Assembly: GCA_038323025.1 (NCBI GenBank)
Contig: JBBQGL010000027.1
Span: 1-31,868, forward strand
Reading direction: 5' to 3'
DNA: 31,868 bases
Source of the DNA: JAFKKF01 sp038323025
GTDB taxonomy: Bacteria; Pseudomonadota; Alphaproteobacteria; Rhizobiales; Kaistiaceae
Part shown: piece by piece, positions 1 through 8,343 of the stretch
How the letters are laid out: each line of letters begins with the position of its first letter
Numbering within the stretch: position 1 is the first letter of the stretch
Program-made: the position numbers and the translations under genes
The notes under the pieces: generated by a model
The model's database searches: none
What the model saw: only the letters and a program-made list of their open reading frames with translations
Told to the model about the DNA's origin: nothing

Positions 1-2048
1 CCGGAAGTCGAGAATGTTGCCGTAAGGCTTAGTGGCGTTGAGCACGCGATTGGTGCGGGAAAAAGCCTGAATCAAGCCGTGATGCTTGAGGTTCTTGTCG
101 ACGTAGAGCGTGTTCAGATATTTGGAATCAAATCCTGTGAGCAGCATGTCCACCACGATCGTGATGTCGATTTTCTGCGCGTGCGGAAAATCGACATTTG
201 GCCATTGCTGACCTTGATGCGCTTCTGCACATCCTGGTAATAGAGGTCGAACTCGCCAACCGTGTGATTGGAGCCGTAGCGGGTGTTGTAGTCGGCGAGG
301 ATGGCCTTAAGCGCTTCCTTCTTCTTCTCGGGCTCGACGGCGTTGTCCGCCTTTTCCTGCGGCAGGTCTTCCTGGATCTGCCTGACATCTGGATCGCCCT
401 CAGCAGGCGGAGAGAAGACGCAAGCGATATTTAGCGGCTGGAAGTCCGGGTCGGCTTTTTGCTTCTCCGCCTGAAGCTCGGCGAACAGACGTTGGTATTC
501 GATTGCCTCATTGATGGACGCCGTAGCGAGCAGCGCATTGAACCTGCGGCCGCCTGTGGCGGCGTCATGTTTTGCAAGTATGGCCTCGATGACCGCTCTT
601 TTCGCGAGCGGTTCGCCGGGTTTCGGCGGGTTCTTGCCTTCAGGTTTGAAGTAATCGACATGGAAGCGGAGGACGTTCGCGTCTTCGATGGCGTCTGTGA
701 TCGTGTAGGCGTGCAGTCGGTTCTGAAAAAGATCGGCGGTGGTTTTCAGCGAGGCTTGCTGATCCTCTATCTGCACGCGGCTCGCGTTTTCCTCAAAGAT
801 CGGCGTACCGGTGAAGCCGAAGAGCTGTGAGTTCGGGAAGAATTCCTTGATCGCTTTGTGGTTCTCGCCGAATTGGGACCGATGGCACTCGTCGAAGATG
901 AAGACGATGCGTTTGTCGCGCAGCGGTTCGAGCTGTTCGCGAAAATTGCGCCGATTGGCGCCGTCCAACGCTAGGCCGAGCTTCTGGATCGTGCAGACGA
1001 TGACTTTGTCAGCGTAGTCATCCGAAACCAAGCGGCGGACAAGGGACGCAGTATCGGTGTTTGCTTCGACGCAGCCCTCCTGAAATCTGTTGAACTCCTC
1101 GCGGGTCTGCCGGTCGAGGTCCTTGCGGTCGACGACGAAGAGGCACTTTTCAATGTCGGGGTTATCCTTCAAGAGGGTGGACGCCTTGAAGGAGGTGAGC
1201 GTCTTGCCGCTGCCGGTAGTGTGCCAGATGTAGCCGTTCCCGCAGTTTTGGGTGATGCTGTCCACAATGGCCTTCGCCGCGTAGACTTGGTACGGCCGCA
1301 TCATCAGAAGCTTTTGTTCGGTGGCGATCAGCACCATGTAGCGGCTGATGGTCTGGCCAAGCGTGCATTTGACGAGGAAGGTTTCGGCGAAGCTATCAAG
1401 GTGCGCGATCTTCTTGTTGTTCACATCGGCAAATTCGTAGACCGGCAGAAAGCGCTCTTCCGCGTCGAAGGTGAAATGCCGGGCGTTATTATTCGCGAAG
1501 TAGAAGGTGCGATCGCGATTGCTGACAATGAACAGCTGCAGGAAGCAGAGAAGCGTCCTAGTGTAACCGTTACCAGGGTCGTTCTTGTAGTCGACGATCT
1601 GTTCCATCGCGCGCCGGGGACTAATCCCAAGCGTTTTTAACTCGATCTGCACGACGGGGACGCCATTGATCAGGAGCAGGACGTCGTAGCGGTGATGGCT
1701 GTAGTCTGTGTTGATGCGTAGCTGATTGACGACCTCGAACGAGTTCTTGCACCAGTCCCTGATGTTGACGAGCGTGTAGTTCAGCGGAGTGCCGTCGTCT
1801 CGGGTGAAGCTGTTTCGCTCGCGCAATCTGCTTGCGGCGGTAAAGACATCCGGCGTGACGATATCGTCGAGCAAGCGGGCGAATTCGGAGTCCGTAAGCC
1901 GGACTCTGTTCAGCTCTTCAAATTTTGCACGAAAGTTTCGTTCAAGCGCGGCGCGGTCGCGAATGTCTGGACGATGTTCATACTTGAGGTCCCGTAGTTT
2001 GGTGACCAGGGCTTCTTCAAGGTGGCGTTCGGCCGTCATCATCACCAT
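1..2048 (-). pseudogene. hsdR: Type I restriction endonuclease R subunit (HsdR), frameshifted and cut by the window edge
   Basis: This is the motor and nuclease subunit of a type I restriction-modification complex, which translocates and cuts unmodified DNA. An N-terminal PD-(D/E)xK nuclease is visible (Asp122, then the ELK motif at 136-138), followed by a superfamily 2 helicase: TTGSGKT Walker A at about 277-283, DECH box at 386-389 and GFTGTP motif III at 411-416. The reading frame breaks at about 196-200. Loss of one base in the T run there shifts the frame, and the shifted frame stays open to base 1 with well-conserved residues (KIDITIVVDMLLTGF, then helicase motif VI QAFSRTNR). Either the gene is inactivated or there is a sequencing error. 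The start has three possible ATGs (2048, 2042, 2039). No hsdM or hsdS lies upstream. GC content is visibly lower than in the rest of the window, suggesting transfer. The family call is secure; the pseudogene call is moderate. Confidence 0.85.
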
Positions 2049-2854
2049 TTTGATAGTCGACCATTTCCAACGAGGTTAGACCGAATGCTCTGTGTTAGCT
2101 CGCCTGTTCGTCGCAGCCGCGCGATCGACGGCCGGCAGGCCGAACGCCGTGCAGATGGCGCGTTCGCTACGCTCCGTTTATCCATTGGCGCAGGCGAAAT
2201 TGCTAAAGGCGAGTATTTGGCACGGATGCGCACCTTTTGCATCCGGGTGCGAACCCGCAGGCGCCTGGAAGATCCCAACGGACCTCCTGCATCGGGGAAA
2301 AGACGCCGCGGCGGGGCGCTCCTCTGGTCCGAGGCCCCCGCCGATGGCGATTCTGCCGATGTGAGCCAGATCGAGCAGCCGGTGCAGATCGTCGAATTCG
2401 ACGCGAAGCGTGAGATGCTTCCCGACAGCACGGCGACGACGAGAACTGTGTCACGGCACCCCCTGGTACGCCGCCGAGCTTTGGATAGGCGAGTACATCG
2501 CCGAATCGCCGAGCGGGCTGGAAGAACGCGAAACACGCTTAGCGGGGTCCTCCACCTTGCGGCAGTGCGTTGCGTTGGGAACCCCGTTCGCCGGAGCGCT
2601 GCGGCGTACTCGCCCGGGCGAGAGCAACCTAAACATCGCACAGAAGGCCCGCTGATAGAACCTGCTGATTTGCTGGCGTTTTAGACTCCGTACTGACGTG
2701 ACGGAGTCCGGAGGTTCAGAGAAAGAAGGAGGAAAGAGAGAACGACTCGGAGGTTCGCGGCGCCAGCGAGTCCGGAGGTTGGTGGAGGAATGGCGCACAA
2801 CCGCGGGCAATCGGCCACGTTTCGATGCCGCGGAGAATTTCTCGTAGAGCTAGT
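2049..2854. other. Roughly 800-bp stretch with no convincing gene between hsdR and tRNA-Ser
   Basis: Several overlapping open frames exist on both strands, but none has a recognisable domain, a good ribosome-binding site or protein-like composition. They are rich in Arg, Ser and Pro, as expected for chance frames in GC-rich DNA. The stretch may be the degraded end of an integrated element whose intact part lies left of the window. Short repeats lie in its last 170 bp and are listed separately. Confidence 0.5.
2684..2780. repeat. Short inverted and direct repeats next to tRNA-Ser
   Basis: An 8-bp inverted repeat, GACTCCGT (2684-2691) and ACGGAGTC (2701-2708), has a 9-nt spacer. The 13-mer GAGTCCGGAGGTT occurs exactly at 2704-2716 and 2768-2780, with a degenerate copy, GACTCGGAGGTT, at 2744-2755. 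No U-run follows the hairpin on either strand, so it is not an obvious terminator. The role is unknown; the position between the hsdR segment and the tRNA 3' end fits an element boundary. Confidence 0.5.
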
Positions 2855-2944
2855 TGGCGGAGGGAGCGGGATTCGAACCCGCGTTACGGTTTCCCGCAAA
2901 CACGCTTTCCAAGCGTGCGCCTTCAGCCACTCGGCCACCCCTCC
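2855..2944 (-). tRNA. tRNA-Ser(GGA)
   Basis: A 90-nt class II tRNA on the minus strand. The 7-bp acceptor stem starts GGAGGGG, the D-arm region reads TGGCCGAGTGG, and the anticodon stem CACGC/GCGTG encloses the loop TTGGAAA with anticodon GGA. A long variable arm, as expected for tRNA-Ser, and a T-arm with GGTTCGAATCC follow. The discriminator is G and the terminal CCA is encoded. The gene's 3' end faces the lower-GC hsdR segment, the usual orientation for island integration at a tRNA. Confidence 0.95.
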
Positions 2945-2966
2945 GCAGGGTTGGGGACGCGGGCGC

Positions 2967-2994
2967 ACTATAGTCACGGCCGACCCCCGCGCAA
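2967..2994 (-). promoter_or_regulatory. Sigma-70-type promoter of tRNA-Ser
   Basis: On the minus strand, TTGCGC (2994-2989) is followed after 16 bp by TATAGT (2972-2967), about 22 bp before the first base of the tRNA. Both spacing and position fit a housekeeping promoter. Confidence 0.6.
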
Positions 2995-3156
2995 GGCTGT
3001 GTCCCGGCTCGGCCGGATGAGACGGCGGCGAATCCCGCGGCAGGCTCCGGATCGCGCCGGCGTCGCGGAAAGTTGACGGCTGCCGCCGTTGCGGCCAAAT
3101 GGCCGCATGACCATTTACGTCAAAGCTCGCCGCGACCCCGGCGGGACACCGCCCGC

Positions 3157-3483
3157 ATGATCCGCTTTATCAGCCGTTTTGTTGGTCTTTGGCTCATAGC
3201 CGGGGCGCTGGTGGCGCTGGTCATCGACGGTGCCAAGTCGATCGCCGCGTCCGCCGTGACCTTCACGCGGGTCGGCATGGCTTGGCTGGAATACAGCCCG
3301 GCGACGCTCGCCGGTGTGCAGGCCTTCATCGAGAAGGACGTGGAGAGCCACGTCGGCCACTGGGTCTGGGATCCGCTGGTCCAGGCGATCCTCTGGCTGC
3401 CCGTATTCGCGGTACTTGGCCTGCTTGGCGGGATTCTGGCCTTTGCCGGGCGGAAGCGCCGGCGGCGGCCCGCCTATGCCTAG
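3157..3483 (+). CDS. Small two-helix membrane protein of unknown function
   Basis: The product has 108 residues. A hydrophobic helix spans about residues 5-25 and a second about 77-98, followed by a positively charged end (GRKRRRRPAYA) that would place the C-terminus in the cytoplasm. The central 45 residues, including LEYSPATLAGVQAFIEKDVE, would lie in the periplasm. The start is the ATG where the hydrophobic helix begins; an in-frame start at 3073 would add 28 residues rich in Arg and Pro and is less likely. I do not recognise a named domain. The gene is followed by msrA in the same direction after 69 bp. The coding call is fairly sure because of the clean membrane pattern; the function is unknown. 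Confidence 0.7.
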   Translation: MIRFISRFVGLWLIAGALVALVIDGAKSIAASAVTFTRVGMAWLEYSPATLAGVQAFIEKDVESHVGHWVWDPLVQAILWLPVFAVLGLLGGILAFAGRKRRRRPAYA

Positions 3484-3552
3484 TGGCCGATATTCGGATA
3501 GTATCGACAGGTTCGAACAGCCGGCCGGATCGGCCGGAGATGGAGAGAACAA

Positions 3553-4215
3553 ATGAACATCCTCAGCATGCTTGGCAAGAAGGCTGCGATGCCGGATGCC
3601 GGAAAGGCCCTGCCCGGACGAGCCGAGGCCCTGCCCACCGCGGAAGCCCATTTCGTCAACCACCGGCCCCTGAAGGGTCCCTATCCGGAAGGCTTCGAGA
3701 CCGCGGTCTTCGGGCTCGGCTGCTTCTGGGGTGCCGAGAAGGCATTCTGGAAAATCGACGGGGTCTACGTCACCGCCGTCGGCTACGCCGGCGGATCGAC
3801 GCCCAATGCCACCTATCGCGAGGTCTGCTCGGGCATGACCGGGCACAATGAGGTTGTGCTGGTGGTCTTCGATCCGAAGAAGGTCACCTATGCCGCGCTG
3901 GTGAAGGCCTTCTTCGAGGCTCACGATCCGACCCAGGGCATGCGCCAGGGCAACGACATCGGCACGCAGTACCGTTCCGGCATCTACGTCGCCAGCGAGA
4001 CGCAGCGGAAGATCGCCGAGGCGGCCAAGGCAGCCTACGGCAAGGAGCTGGCGGGCAAGGGCTTTGGGCCGATCACCACCGAAATCGTCGACCGGCCGCC
4101 CTTCTACTTCGCCGAGGACTATCACCAGCAGTACCTGGCCAAGAATCCCAACGGATATTGCGGTCTCGGCGGCACCGGTGTGTCCTGCCCGGTGGGGGTC
4201 GGCGTCGCGGCCTGA
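3553..4215 (+). CDS. msrA: Peptide methionine-S-sulfoxide reductase MsrA
   Basis: MsrA reduces the S-epimer of methionine sulfoxide in oxidised proteins, using thioredoxin to regenerate its cysteines. The 220-residue product carries the signature GCFWG at 56-60, with Cys57 as the catalytic nucleophile, followed by GVYVTAVGYAGG and the conserved GHNEVV and GTQYRSGIY segments. Two C-terminal cysteines at about 203 and 212 (GYCGLGGTGVSC) are likely resolving residues. An extension of about 48 residues precedes the core; it lacks a hydrophobic signal, so the enzyme is probably cytoplasmic. GGAGA lies just upstream of the ATG. It is followed by the CHAD gene after 25 bp and may be co-transcribed with it. 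Confidence 0.95.
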   Translation: MNILSMLGKKAAMPDAGKALPGRAEALPTAEAHFVNHRPLKGPYPEGFETAVFGLGCFWGAEKAFWKIDGVYVTAVGYAGGSTPNATYREVCSGMTGHNEVVLVVFDPKKVTYAALVKAFFEAHDPTQGMRQGNDIGTQYRSGIYVASETQRKIAEAAKAAYGKELAGKGFGPITTEIVDRPPFYFAEDYHQQYLAKNPNGYCGLGGTGVSCPVGVGVAA

Positions 4216-4240
4216 CCTCTGATCGGAAGGCGGGGGCCGG

Positions 4241-5089
4241 ATGCCACATCGCATCGGACGCAGGGAAGATATCGCCGCCGCGCTCCTGCGGCTGGTTCTT
4301 GAGGATATCGCCAAGGCAAGCCACGAGCTCCATGCCCGTGGCCCGCGCGAGGCGCGCGTTCACCGCGTTCGCCAGCGCCTGAAACGCGTGCGCACGCTCC
4401 TCCGTGTGGTGAAGCCGGTCCTTGGCGACAAGGCGGCCGACGCCAGGCGGGCGCTGGCCGGAGCCGCCCGGCTGCTCGCCGCCGCCCGCGACGCCGATGC
4501 CGCGGCGGCGAGCGCTCGCGAACTGCGCGCGGCGACCGCGGCCGGGCGGGAAGCGGGGCTCGACCGCGTCGTCGAAGAATTCGCCCTGAAGGCGGTCGAG
4601 GCCCATCGCAGCGCGACGCCCGTCGGCGAAGTCAGCGAGCGCCTGATGCGCGTCGCCGCCGACCTCGCCGTTGTCCCGACCGACCTCGATGGCGCCGATC
4701 TGCTCGGCGACGCCCTCGTCCGCTCCTACCGCAGGGGCCGCCGTGCCATGCGCCGCGCCCGCTCAAGCCTCGCCACGCCCGATCTGCATCGCTGGCGGAA
4801 GGCCGTGAAGGACCTCTGGTATCTCTTGCGGCTTTCCCGCAAGCGCCTTCCGCGCAGTTCCCGGAAACTGGCCGCCGAACTCCATCGCCTGGGCGAAAAG
4901 CTCGGTCTCGACCACGATCACGCCATGCTGGCCGAGCGCTTGGCGCTCCGGCCCGCCGGGGATCCGGCGTTGATGCGCCAGCTTGGCATCATCGCGGAGG
5001 AACGGCGCGGGCTGGAAGGCCAGGCATTTACGATCGGCGCCGCCGTCTATCGCCGCAAGCCGAAGCATTTCAAGATCGCGCCGTCCTGA
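4241..5089 (+). CDS. CHAD-domain protein (polyphosphate-associated helical domain)
   Basis: CHAD domains are alpha-helical, rich in conserved His, Arg and Lys, and bind inorganic polyphosphate; some are fused to CYTH phosphatases. This 282-residue protein consists of the CHAD domain alone. The first repeat has the conserved HRVRQRLKRVRTLLR (about 41-55) and the second LHRWRKAVKDLWYLLRL (about 182-198), with a further His cluster LGLDHDHAML (about 221-230). No CYTH part, signal peptide or membrane helix is visible. The ATG lies 25 bp after msrA behind a purine-rich GGAAGGCGGGGG. It converges with the murein endopeptidase gene, 17 bp away. A role in polyphosphate granules or in polyphosphate-dependent stress response is inference. 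Confidence 0.85.
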   Translation: MPHRIGRREDIAAALLRLVLEDIAKASHELHARGPREARVHRVRQRLKRVRTLLRVVKPVLGDKAADARRALAGAARLLAAARDADAAAASARELRAATAAGREAGLDRVVEEFALKAVEAHRSATPVGEVSERLMRVAADLAVVPTDLDGADLLGDALVRSYRRGRRAMRRARSSLATPDLHRWRKAVKDLWYLLRLSRKRLPRSSRKLAAELHRLGEKLGLDHDHAMLAERLALRPAGDPALMRQLGIIAEERRGLEGQAFTIGAAVYRRKPKHFKIAPS

Positions 5090-5106
5090 CCGACGGCGCC
5101 TGTCGC

Positions 5107-5997
5107 TCAGTTCGTCGGCAGCGACCCTTCCTTGTCCCTGGCGGTGAGAACCTCCGCACAGGCCTTCGGCAGATCCGCGAGGGTCAGCGGCGGCTTGGGC
5201 TTTGCCGGCTTCGGAGGCTTCGGCGGCGGTGGATGCGGCTTGAACCACCAGGCAAGTTCCTCGCCGCAGCCGTCGCCGGCGGGAGGCAACGCCTGGTCTG
5301 TACAGCCGGCAATGCCCGGGGGGCACTGCAGGCGAACATGGAAATGGTCGGCGTGGCCGGCCCACGGGCGCAATTTCCTCAGCCAGTCGCGATCGGTACC
5401 GGCGGTGTCGCAGAGCTGCTGCTTGATCGCCGCGCTGACGAAGATGCGCGTTACCTCGGGATAGGAAGCGGCGCGCTTCAGAAGATGCGCATACGCATCG
5501 GACCACTTGGCTGGATCGACGGCGAGGCGGCCTTTGATGAGCAGGGATTCGGCAGCCATGCTCTCGCGCTCTGCGGCCGAGAGGACATGATCCGGCATCG
5601 GGACGAACCAGATGTCGGCATCGAGGCCGATCTGGTGGCTGGCATGCCCTGTCGCCATGGGCCCCCCGCGCGGCTGCGACATATCGCCGACGAGGAGGCC
5701 CGGCCAGTCGCTCTTGCGCCCGGCGGTGCCGAGCTTCTCGAGGAAGCTGACGAGCTCAGGCATGCCCCAGTTGCGGTTTCGGGAAAGCCGCATGACTTGC
5801 CAGGCCGGCCCGGTGACCGGAAGCGGCACGGCGCCCGCGAGGCATCCCTTGGCAAACGAGCCGATCGGCAGCGGAGCGGCGGCGGAAGGTTTTGCCACCG
5901 CTCCGAACAGCGTTTTCGCCGGGACGTCGTCGGCAAGCGCCGACCCCGCGGCGAGGCCCGTCGCCACAAGCAATCCGGCAATCAACAGGCTTCGCAT
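5107..5997 (-). CDS. mepA: Penicillin-insensitive murein endopeptidase (MepA family)
   Basis: MepA is a periplasmic zinc LAS-type endopeptidase that cuts peptide cross-links in peptidoglycan. The 296-residue precursor starts with a signal peptide (about residues 1-22, ending SALA). The conserved metal site is visible: ATGHASHQIGLDADIWF at 115-131, giving His118/His121 and Asp128, and WAGHADHFHVRL at 212-223, giving His215, His218 and His220. Several cysteines (51, 196, 225 and later) fit the disulphide pattern of the family. The C-terminus has a Pro/Lys-rich linker (HPPPPKPPKPAKPKPPL) and a short conserved tail. The gene is transcribed alone, convergent with the CHAD gene. Confidence 0.93.
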   Translation of the reverse strand: MRSLLIAGLLVATGLAAGSALADDVPAKTLFGAVAKPSAAAPLPIGSFAKGCLAGAVPLPVTGPAWQVMRLSRNRNWGMPELVSFLEKLGTAGRKSDWPGLLVGDMSQPRGGPMATGHASHQIGLDADIWFVPMPDHVLSAAERESMAAESLLIKGRLAVDPAKWSDAYAHLLKRAASYPEVTRIFVSAAIKQQLCDTAGTDRDWLRKLRPWAGHADHFHVRLQCPPGIAGCTDQALPPAGDGCGEELAWWFKPHPPPPKPPKPAKPKPPLTLADLPKACAEVLTARDKEGSLPTN

Positions 5998-6130
5998 TCC
6001 GACATCGCTCCCGCCTGGCCGACATGCTCTGCTGTCATGGTCAACAAAGGGTTGACGTGCAGGCGCCGTTTCTTCGCTGTTCCAAGTATGGCGCGGAAGC
6101 CCGGAACGGCAAGCAGGAGCGGTCGGTTCC

Positions 6131-6541
6131 CTAGTGTCGGGCGGGCTTGCGCGTGGCGGGCGCCTTCTTGCGCGAAGGAGCAGCCCTTTTGCTCGAGGGA
6201 GCCGGCTTCTTGCGGGTAGCTGCCGAAGCCTTGCCGCGCGTTGCCGTCGACTTCATCCGCGTGGCGGCCGCCTTCTTCGCCGAAGCGGAGCGCGCGGTTG
6301 CGGGGCGGGCAGCCGAGGCCTTGCCGCCGAGTTTACCGCCGCGCTTCGAGGATACGTTGGTGTCGGGAACGCCGCGTCCGGAACCGCTCTTGTTACCGCC
6401 GCCGGTCTCCTTGTTGACGGTTGCCCAGGCCCGGCGTTCCGCTTCCTTCACCGGCACGCCACGATCCTCGTAACCTTCCTCGATATGCCCGGCTTTACGC
6501 TTCTGCTTGTCCGTGTAGGACGACTTGTCTCCGCGCGGCAT
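6131..6541 (-). CDS. Small basic protein with Lys/Ala/Arg-rich tail
   Basis: The 136-residue protein has two parts. Residues 1-50 form a conserved-looking head (KRKAGHIEEGYEDRG, then EAERRAWATVNKETGGG and SGSGRG) that I know from rhizobial proteins often labelled as plasmid stabilisation proteins; that label is weakly founded. From about residue 65 on the sequence is low-complexity Lys, Ala, Arg, Ser and Thr with repeated KK/TRK steps, like bacterial histone H1-type tails, so nucleic-acid binding is likely. The ATG has an excellent ribosome-binding site (AAGGAGAGG). An EcfG-type promoter lies 37-61 bp upstream, placing it in the general stress response. It is divergent from the SpoIIAA-like gene. 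Confidence 0.7.
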   Translation of the reverse strand: MPRGDKSSYTDKQKRKAGHIEEGYEDRGVPVKEAERRAWATVNKETGGGNKSGSGRGVPDTNVSSKRGGKLGGKASAARPATARSASAKKAAATRMKSTATRGKASAATRKKPAPSSKRAAPSRKKAPATRKPARH

Positions 6542-6577
6542 TATCCTCTCCTTGGCGAATGAACGGCCCCATCGCCG

Positions 6578-6602
6578 AACAGCGACGGCGGCGCCTGGTT
6601 CC
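6578..6602 (-). promoter_or_regulatory. Probable EcfG (general stress response) promoter
   Basis: On the minus strand GGAAC (6602-6598) is followed after 17 bp by GTT (6580-6578), matching the alphaproteobacterial EcfG consensus of GGAAC and GTT separated by 16-17 bp. The predicted start site lies about 30 bp before the ATG of the basic protein gene. Confidence 0.55.
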
Positions 6603-6712
6603 GCCGCGCCTTGGAAGCGACAGATTGTTGCAACGAAAACTCCTTTCTCCCGTCATCAAAGGATCGCACCCCACGCCCATTCGTTGCCTCGTTCGAATTC
6701 GAGGAGGGAAAC

Positions 6713-7075
6713 ATGTTCACAGCGATCGAAGGCATGCCGCAGGGAGCCATCGGGTTCGCGGCGTCGGGCATGGTCACCATGGCTGACCGCGAGGACGTGC
6801 TGGAGCCAACCCTCGAATGGGCGATCGAGCGGAACGGAAAAGTCCGGCTGCTCTACGTCGCCGGGCCGGAATTCGACGGCTACGAGGAAGGCGTCCCGCT
6901 CGACGATGCGGTGTTCGGGACGCGTCACTTCACGGATTTCGACAAGATCGCCTTTGTTGCGGACGACGGGCCGTACGACCGTGCCGTCCATGCGCTTGAG
7001 GGCTTGATGCCGGCGGCATTGCGCGTGTTCAAGACCCGCGAGCTCGCCGCGGCCAAGGCCTGGCTGGCGTACTGA
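6713..7075 (+). CDS. SpoIIAA-like (STAS-related) small protein
   Basis: This 120-residue soluble protein has the alternating strand-helix pattern of the SpoIIAA-like family, which shares the STAS fold of anti-sigma factor antagonists and sulfate-transporter C-termini. Segments fitting the family are GAIGFAASGMVTMADREDVL at the front, KVRLLYVAGPEFDGY in the middle, and FTDFDKIAFVADDG with RVFKTRELAAAKAWL at the end. The start was set at the ATG behind GAGGAGGGAA; an in-frame upstream start would add 34 poorly conserved residues. Family members often lie among stress genes, and the divergent neighbour has an EcfG-like promoter, so a stress role is plausible. The biochemical function is not known. 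Confidence 0.8.
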   Translation: MFTAIEGMPQGAIGFAASGMVTMADREDVLEPTLEWAIERNGKVRLLYVAGPEFDGYEEGVPLDDAVFGTRHFTDFDKIAFVADDGPYDRAVHALEGLMPAALRVFKTRELAAAKAWLAY

Positions 7076-7084
7076 GCCGCGCGT

Positions 7085-7129
7085 GTGACGCCGGTCACTG
7101 ACCTCCGTGCGGACCCCGGGTAGCTACCC
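7085..7129. promoter_or_regulatory. Two short palindromes between the SpoIIAA-like gene and a small ORF
   Basis: GTGAC-gccg-GTCAC (7085-7098) lies 10 bp after the stop of the preceding gene. The perfect 12-bp palindrome GGGTAGCTACCC (7118-7129) ends 22 bp before the next ATG. The first could be a weak terminator, though no U-run follows; the second could be an operator. Confidence 0.3.
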
Positions 7130-7151
7130 TTTGCGAGAGGGGAAAAGAGCC

Positions 7152-7364
7152 ATGAACGCGGTCGTCAGAAACCCGGCGGACACCGGCGGAGCGGCATTCG
7201 AGATCGACTTTCGCTGGGGGTTCGAACCCGAGTCCTGGGCGAGTCTGCGTTCGGCGTCGGCCCTCCGCGGCAATGTCGCAGGAATCTCGACCGAGCCGGC
7301 TTCGCCGGTTCGCTCGTTTCTGCCGCGGTTGCTCGCTGCCGCGCGGTCGATTCTCGGCGCCTGA
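7152..7364 (+). CDS. Small hypothetical protein, 70 residues
   Basis: A short frame begins with ATG 11 bp after GAGAGGGG, a good ribosome-binding site. The product has an acidic-aromatic segment (FEIDFRWGFEPESWASL) and a hydrophobic, basic end (RSFLPRLLAAARSILGA) that could form an amphipathic helix. I recognise no family. It ends 3 bp before the stop of the convergent BKACE gene. The ribosome-binding site supports it being real, but it could be a chance frame. Confidence 0.4.
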   Translation: MNAVVRNPADTGGAAFEIDFRWGFEPESWASLRSASALRGNVAGISTEPASPVRSFLPRLLAAARSILGA

Positions 7365-7367
7365 CCG

Positions 7368-8309
7368 TCAGAAGCCGACGCGGTCGCTGCCCTTCAGGTT
7401 GAGCGTCGCCCGGGCCTCGGCGGGCGTCGCGACCGCGTAGCCGAGTTCCTCGACGATCCGGCGAATCTTGGCAACCTGCTCGGCGTTGCTCGCGGCGAAC
7501 TGGCCGGGACCGATGTAGAGCGAATCCTCCAGGCCGACACGGACGTTGCCGCCCATCATCGCCGCCTGCGTCGCGAACGGCATCTGATGCCGGCCGGCGG
7601 CGAGCACCGACCAGCGATAGTCGTCGCCGAACAGGCGGTCGGCGGTTTCCTTCATGAACATCAGGTTGCGGACGTCGGCGCCGATGCCGCCGAGGATGCC
7701 GAAGATGATCTGCACGAAGAAGGGCGGCTCGACCAGCTTGCGGTCGACGAAGTGGGCGAGATTGTAGAGATGGCCGACGTCATAGCACTCGTGCTCGAAA
7801 CGCGTGCCATGGCCCTTGCCGAGCAGTTCCATGATGCGGGCGATGTCGCGGAAGGTGTTGCGGAAGATGAAGTCGTCGGTGTTGCGGAGGTAGGGCTCCT
7901 CCCAGTCGAACTTGTATTTCTTGTAGCGGTCGGCGAGGGGGAAGAGGCCGAAATTCATCGACCCCATATTGAGCGAGCACATCTCCGGGCTGGCGGCCAG
8001 CGGCGCCTTCAGCCGGTCCTCGACCGTCATGGTGAGGCCGCCGCCGGTGGTGACGTTGATGACCGCGTCGGTGCTCTGCTTGATACGCGGCAGGAACCGC
8101 ATGAAAGCCGCCGGGTCGGGGGTAGGCTTGCCGGTCTCGGGATCGCGCGCATGCAGGTGCAGGATGGCCGCGCCGGCCTCCGCCGCGCCGATCGCCTGGG
8201 CCGCGATGTCCTCCGGGCGGTAAGGCAGCGCATCGGACATGGTCGGAGTGTGGATGGAGCCGGTGACGGCGCAGCTGATGATGATCTTCTGTTTCTCGCG
8301 TGCGGCCAT
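7368..8309 (-). CDS. Beta-keto acid cleavage enzyme (BKACE, DUF849 family)
   Basis: BKACE enzymes are zinc-dependent TIM barrels that condense a beta-keto acid with acetyl-CoA and release acetoacetate plus a new acyl-CoA; the founding member is the 3-keto-5-aminohexanoate cleavage enzyme of lysine fermentation. The 313-residue product shows the N-terminal IIISCAVTGSIHTPTMS, the zinc motif HLHARDPETG (His51, His53, with Arg55-Asp56 following) and GLEDSLYIG with Glu261 as probable third ligand. Family length is normal. GAGGAC precedes the ATG. It is the last gene of the five-gene leftward operon, 34 bp after the dehydrogenase gene, which fits a dehydrogenase supplying its beta-keto acid. Members differ in substrate (for example dehydrocarnitine or 3-keto-aminohexanoate), and the substrate cannot be read here. 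Confidence 0.92.
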   Translation of the reverse strand: MAAREKQKIIISCAVTGSIHTPTMSDALPYRPEDIAAQAIGAAEAGAAILHLHARDPETGKPTPDPAAFMRFLPRIKQSTDAVINVTTGGGLTMTVEDRLKAPLAASPEMCSLNMGSMNFGLFPLADRYKKYKFDWEEPYLRNTDDFIFRNTFRDIARIMELLGKGHGTRFEHECYDVGHLYNLAHFVDRKLVEPPFFVQIIFGILGGIGADVRNLMFMKETADRLFGDDYRWSVLAAGRHQMPFATQAAMMGGNVRVGLEDSLYIGPGQFAASNAEQVAKIRRIVEELGYAVATPAEARATLNLKGSDRVGF

Positions 8310-8343
8310 GCTGTCCTCGGGTGATGGGTAGTGGCGGGCCGGT

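Noticed and set aside
2681..2977. Minus-strand frame of about 98 residues across the tRNA gene, beginning near GGVAEWLKAHAWK
   Set aside because: This is the usual false frame produced by tRNA-Ser; its sequence is the translated tRNA.
3115..4314. 399-residue frame antisense to the membrane protein and msrA genes
   Set aside because: It lies opposite a well-supported MsrA, shows no domain, and has the composition of a GC-rich antisense frame.
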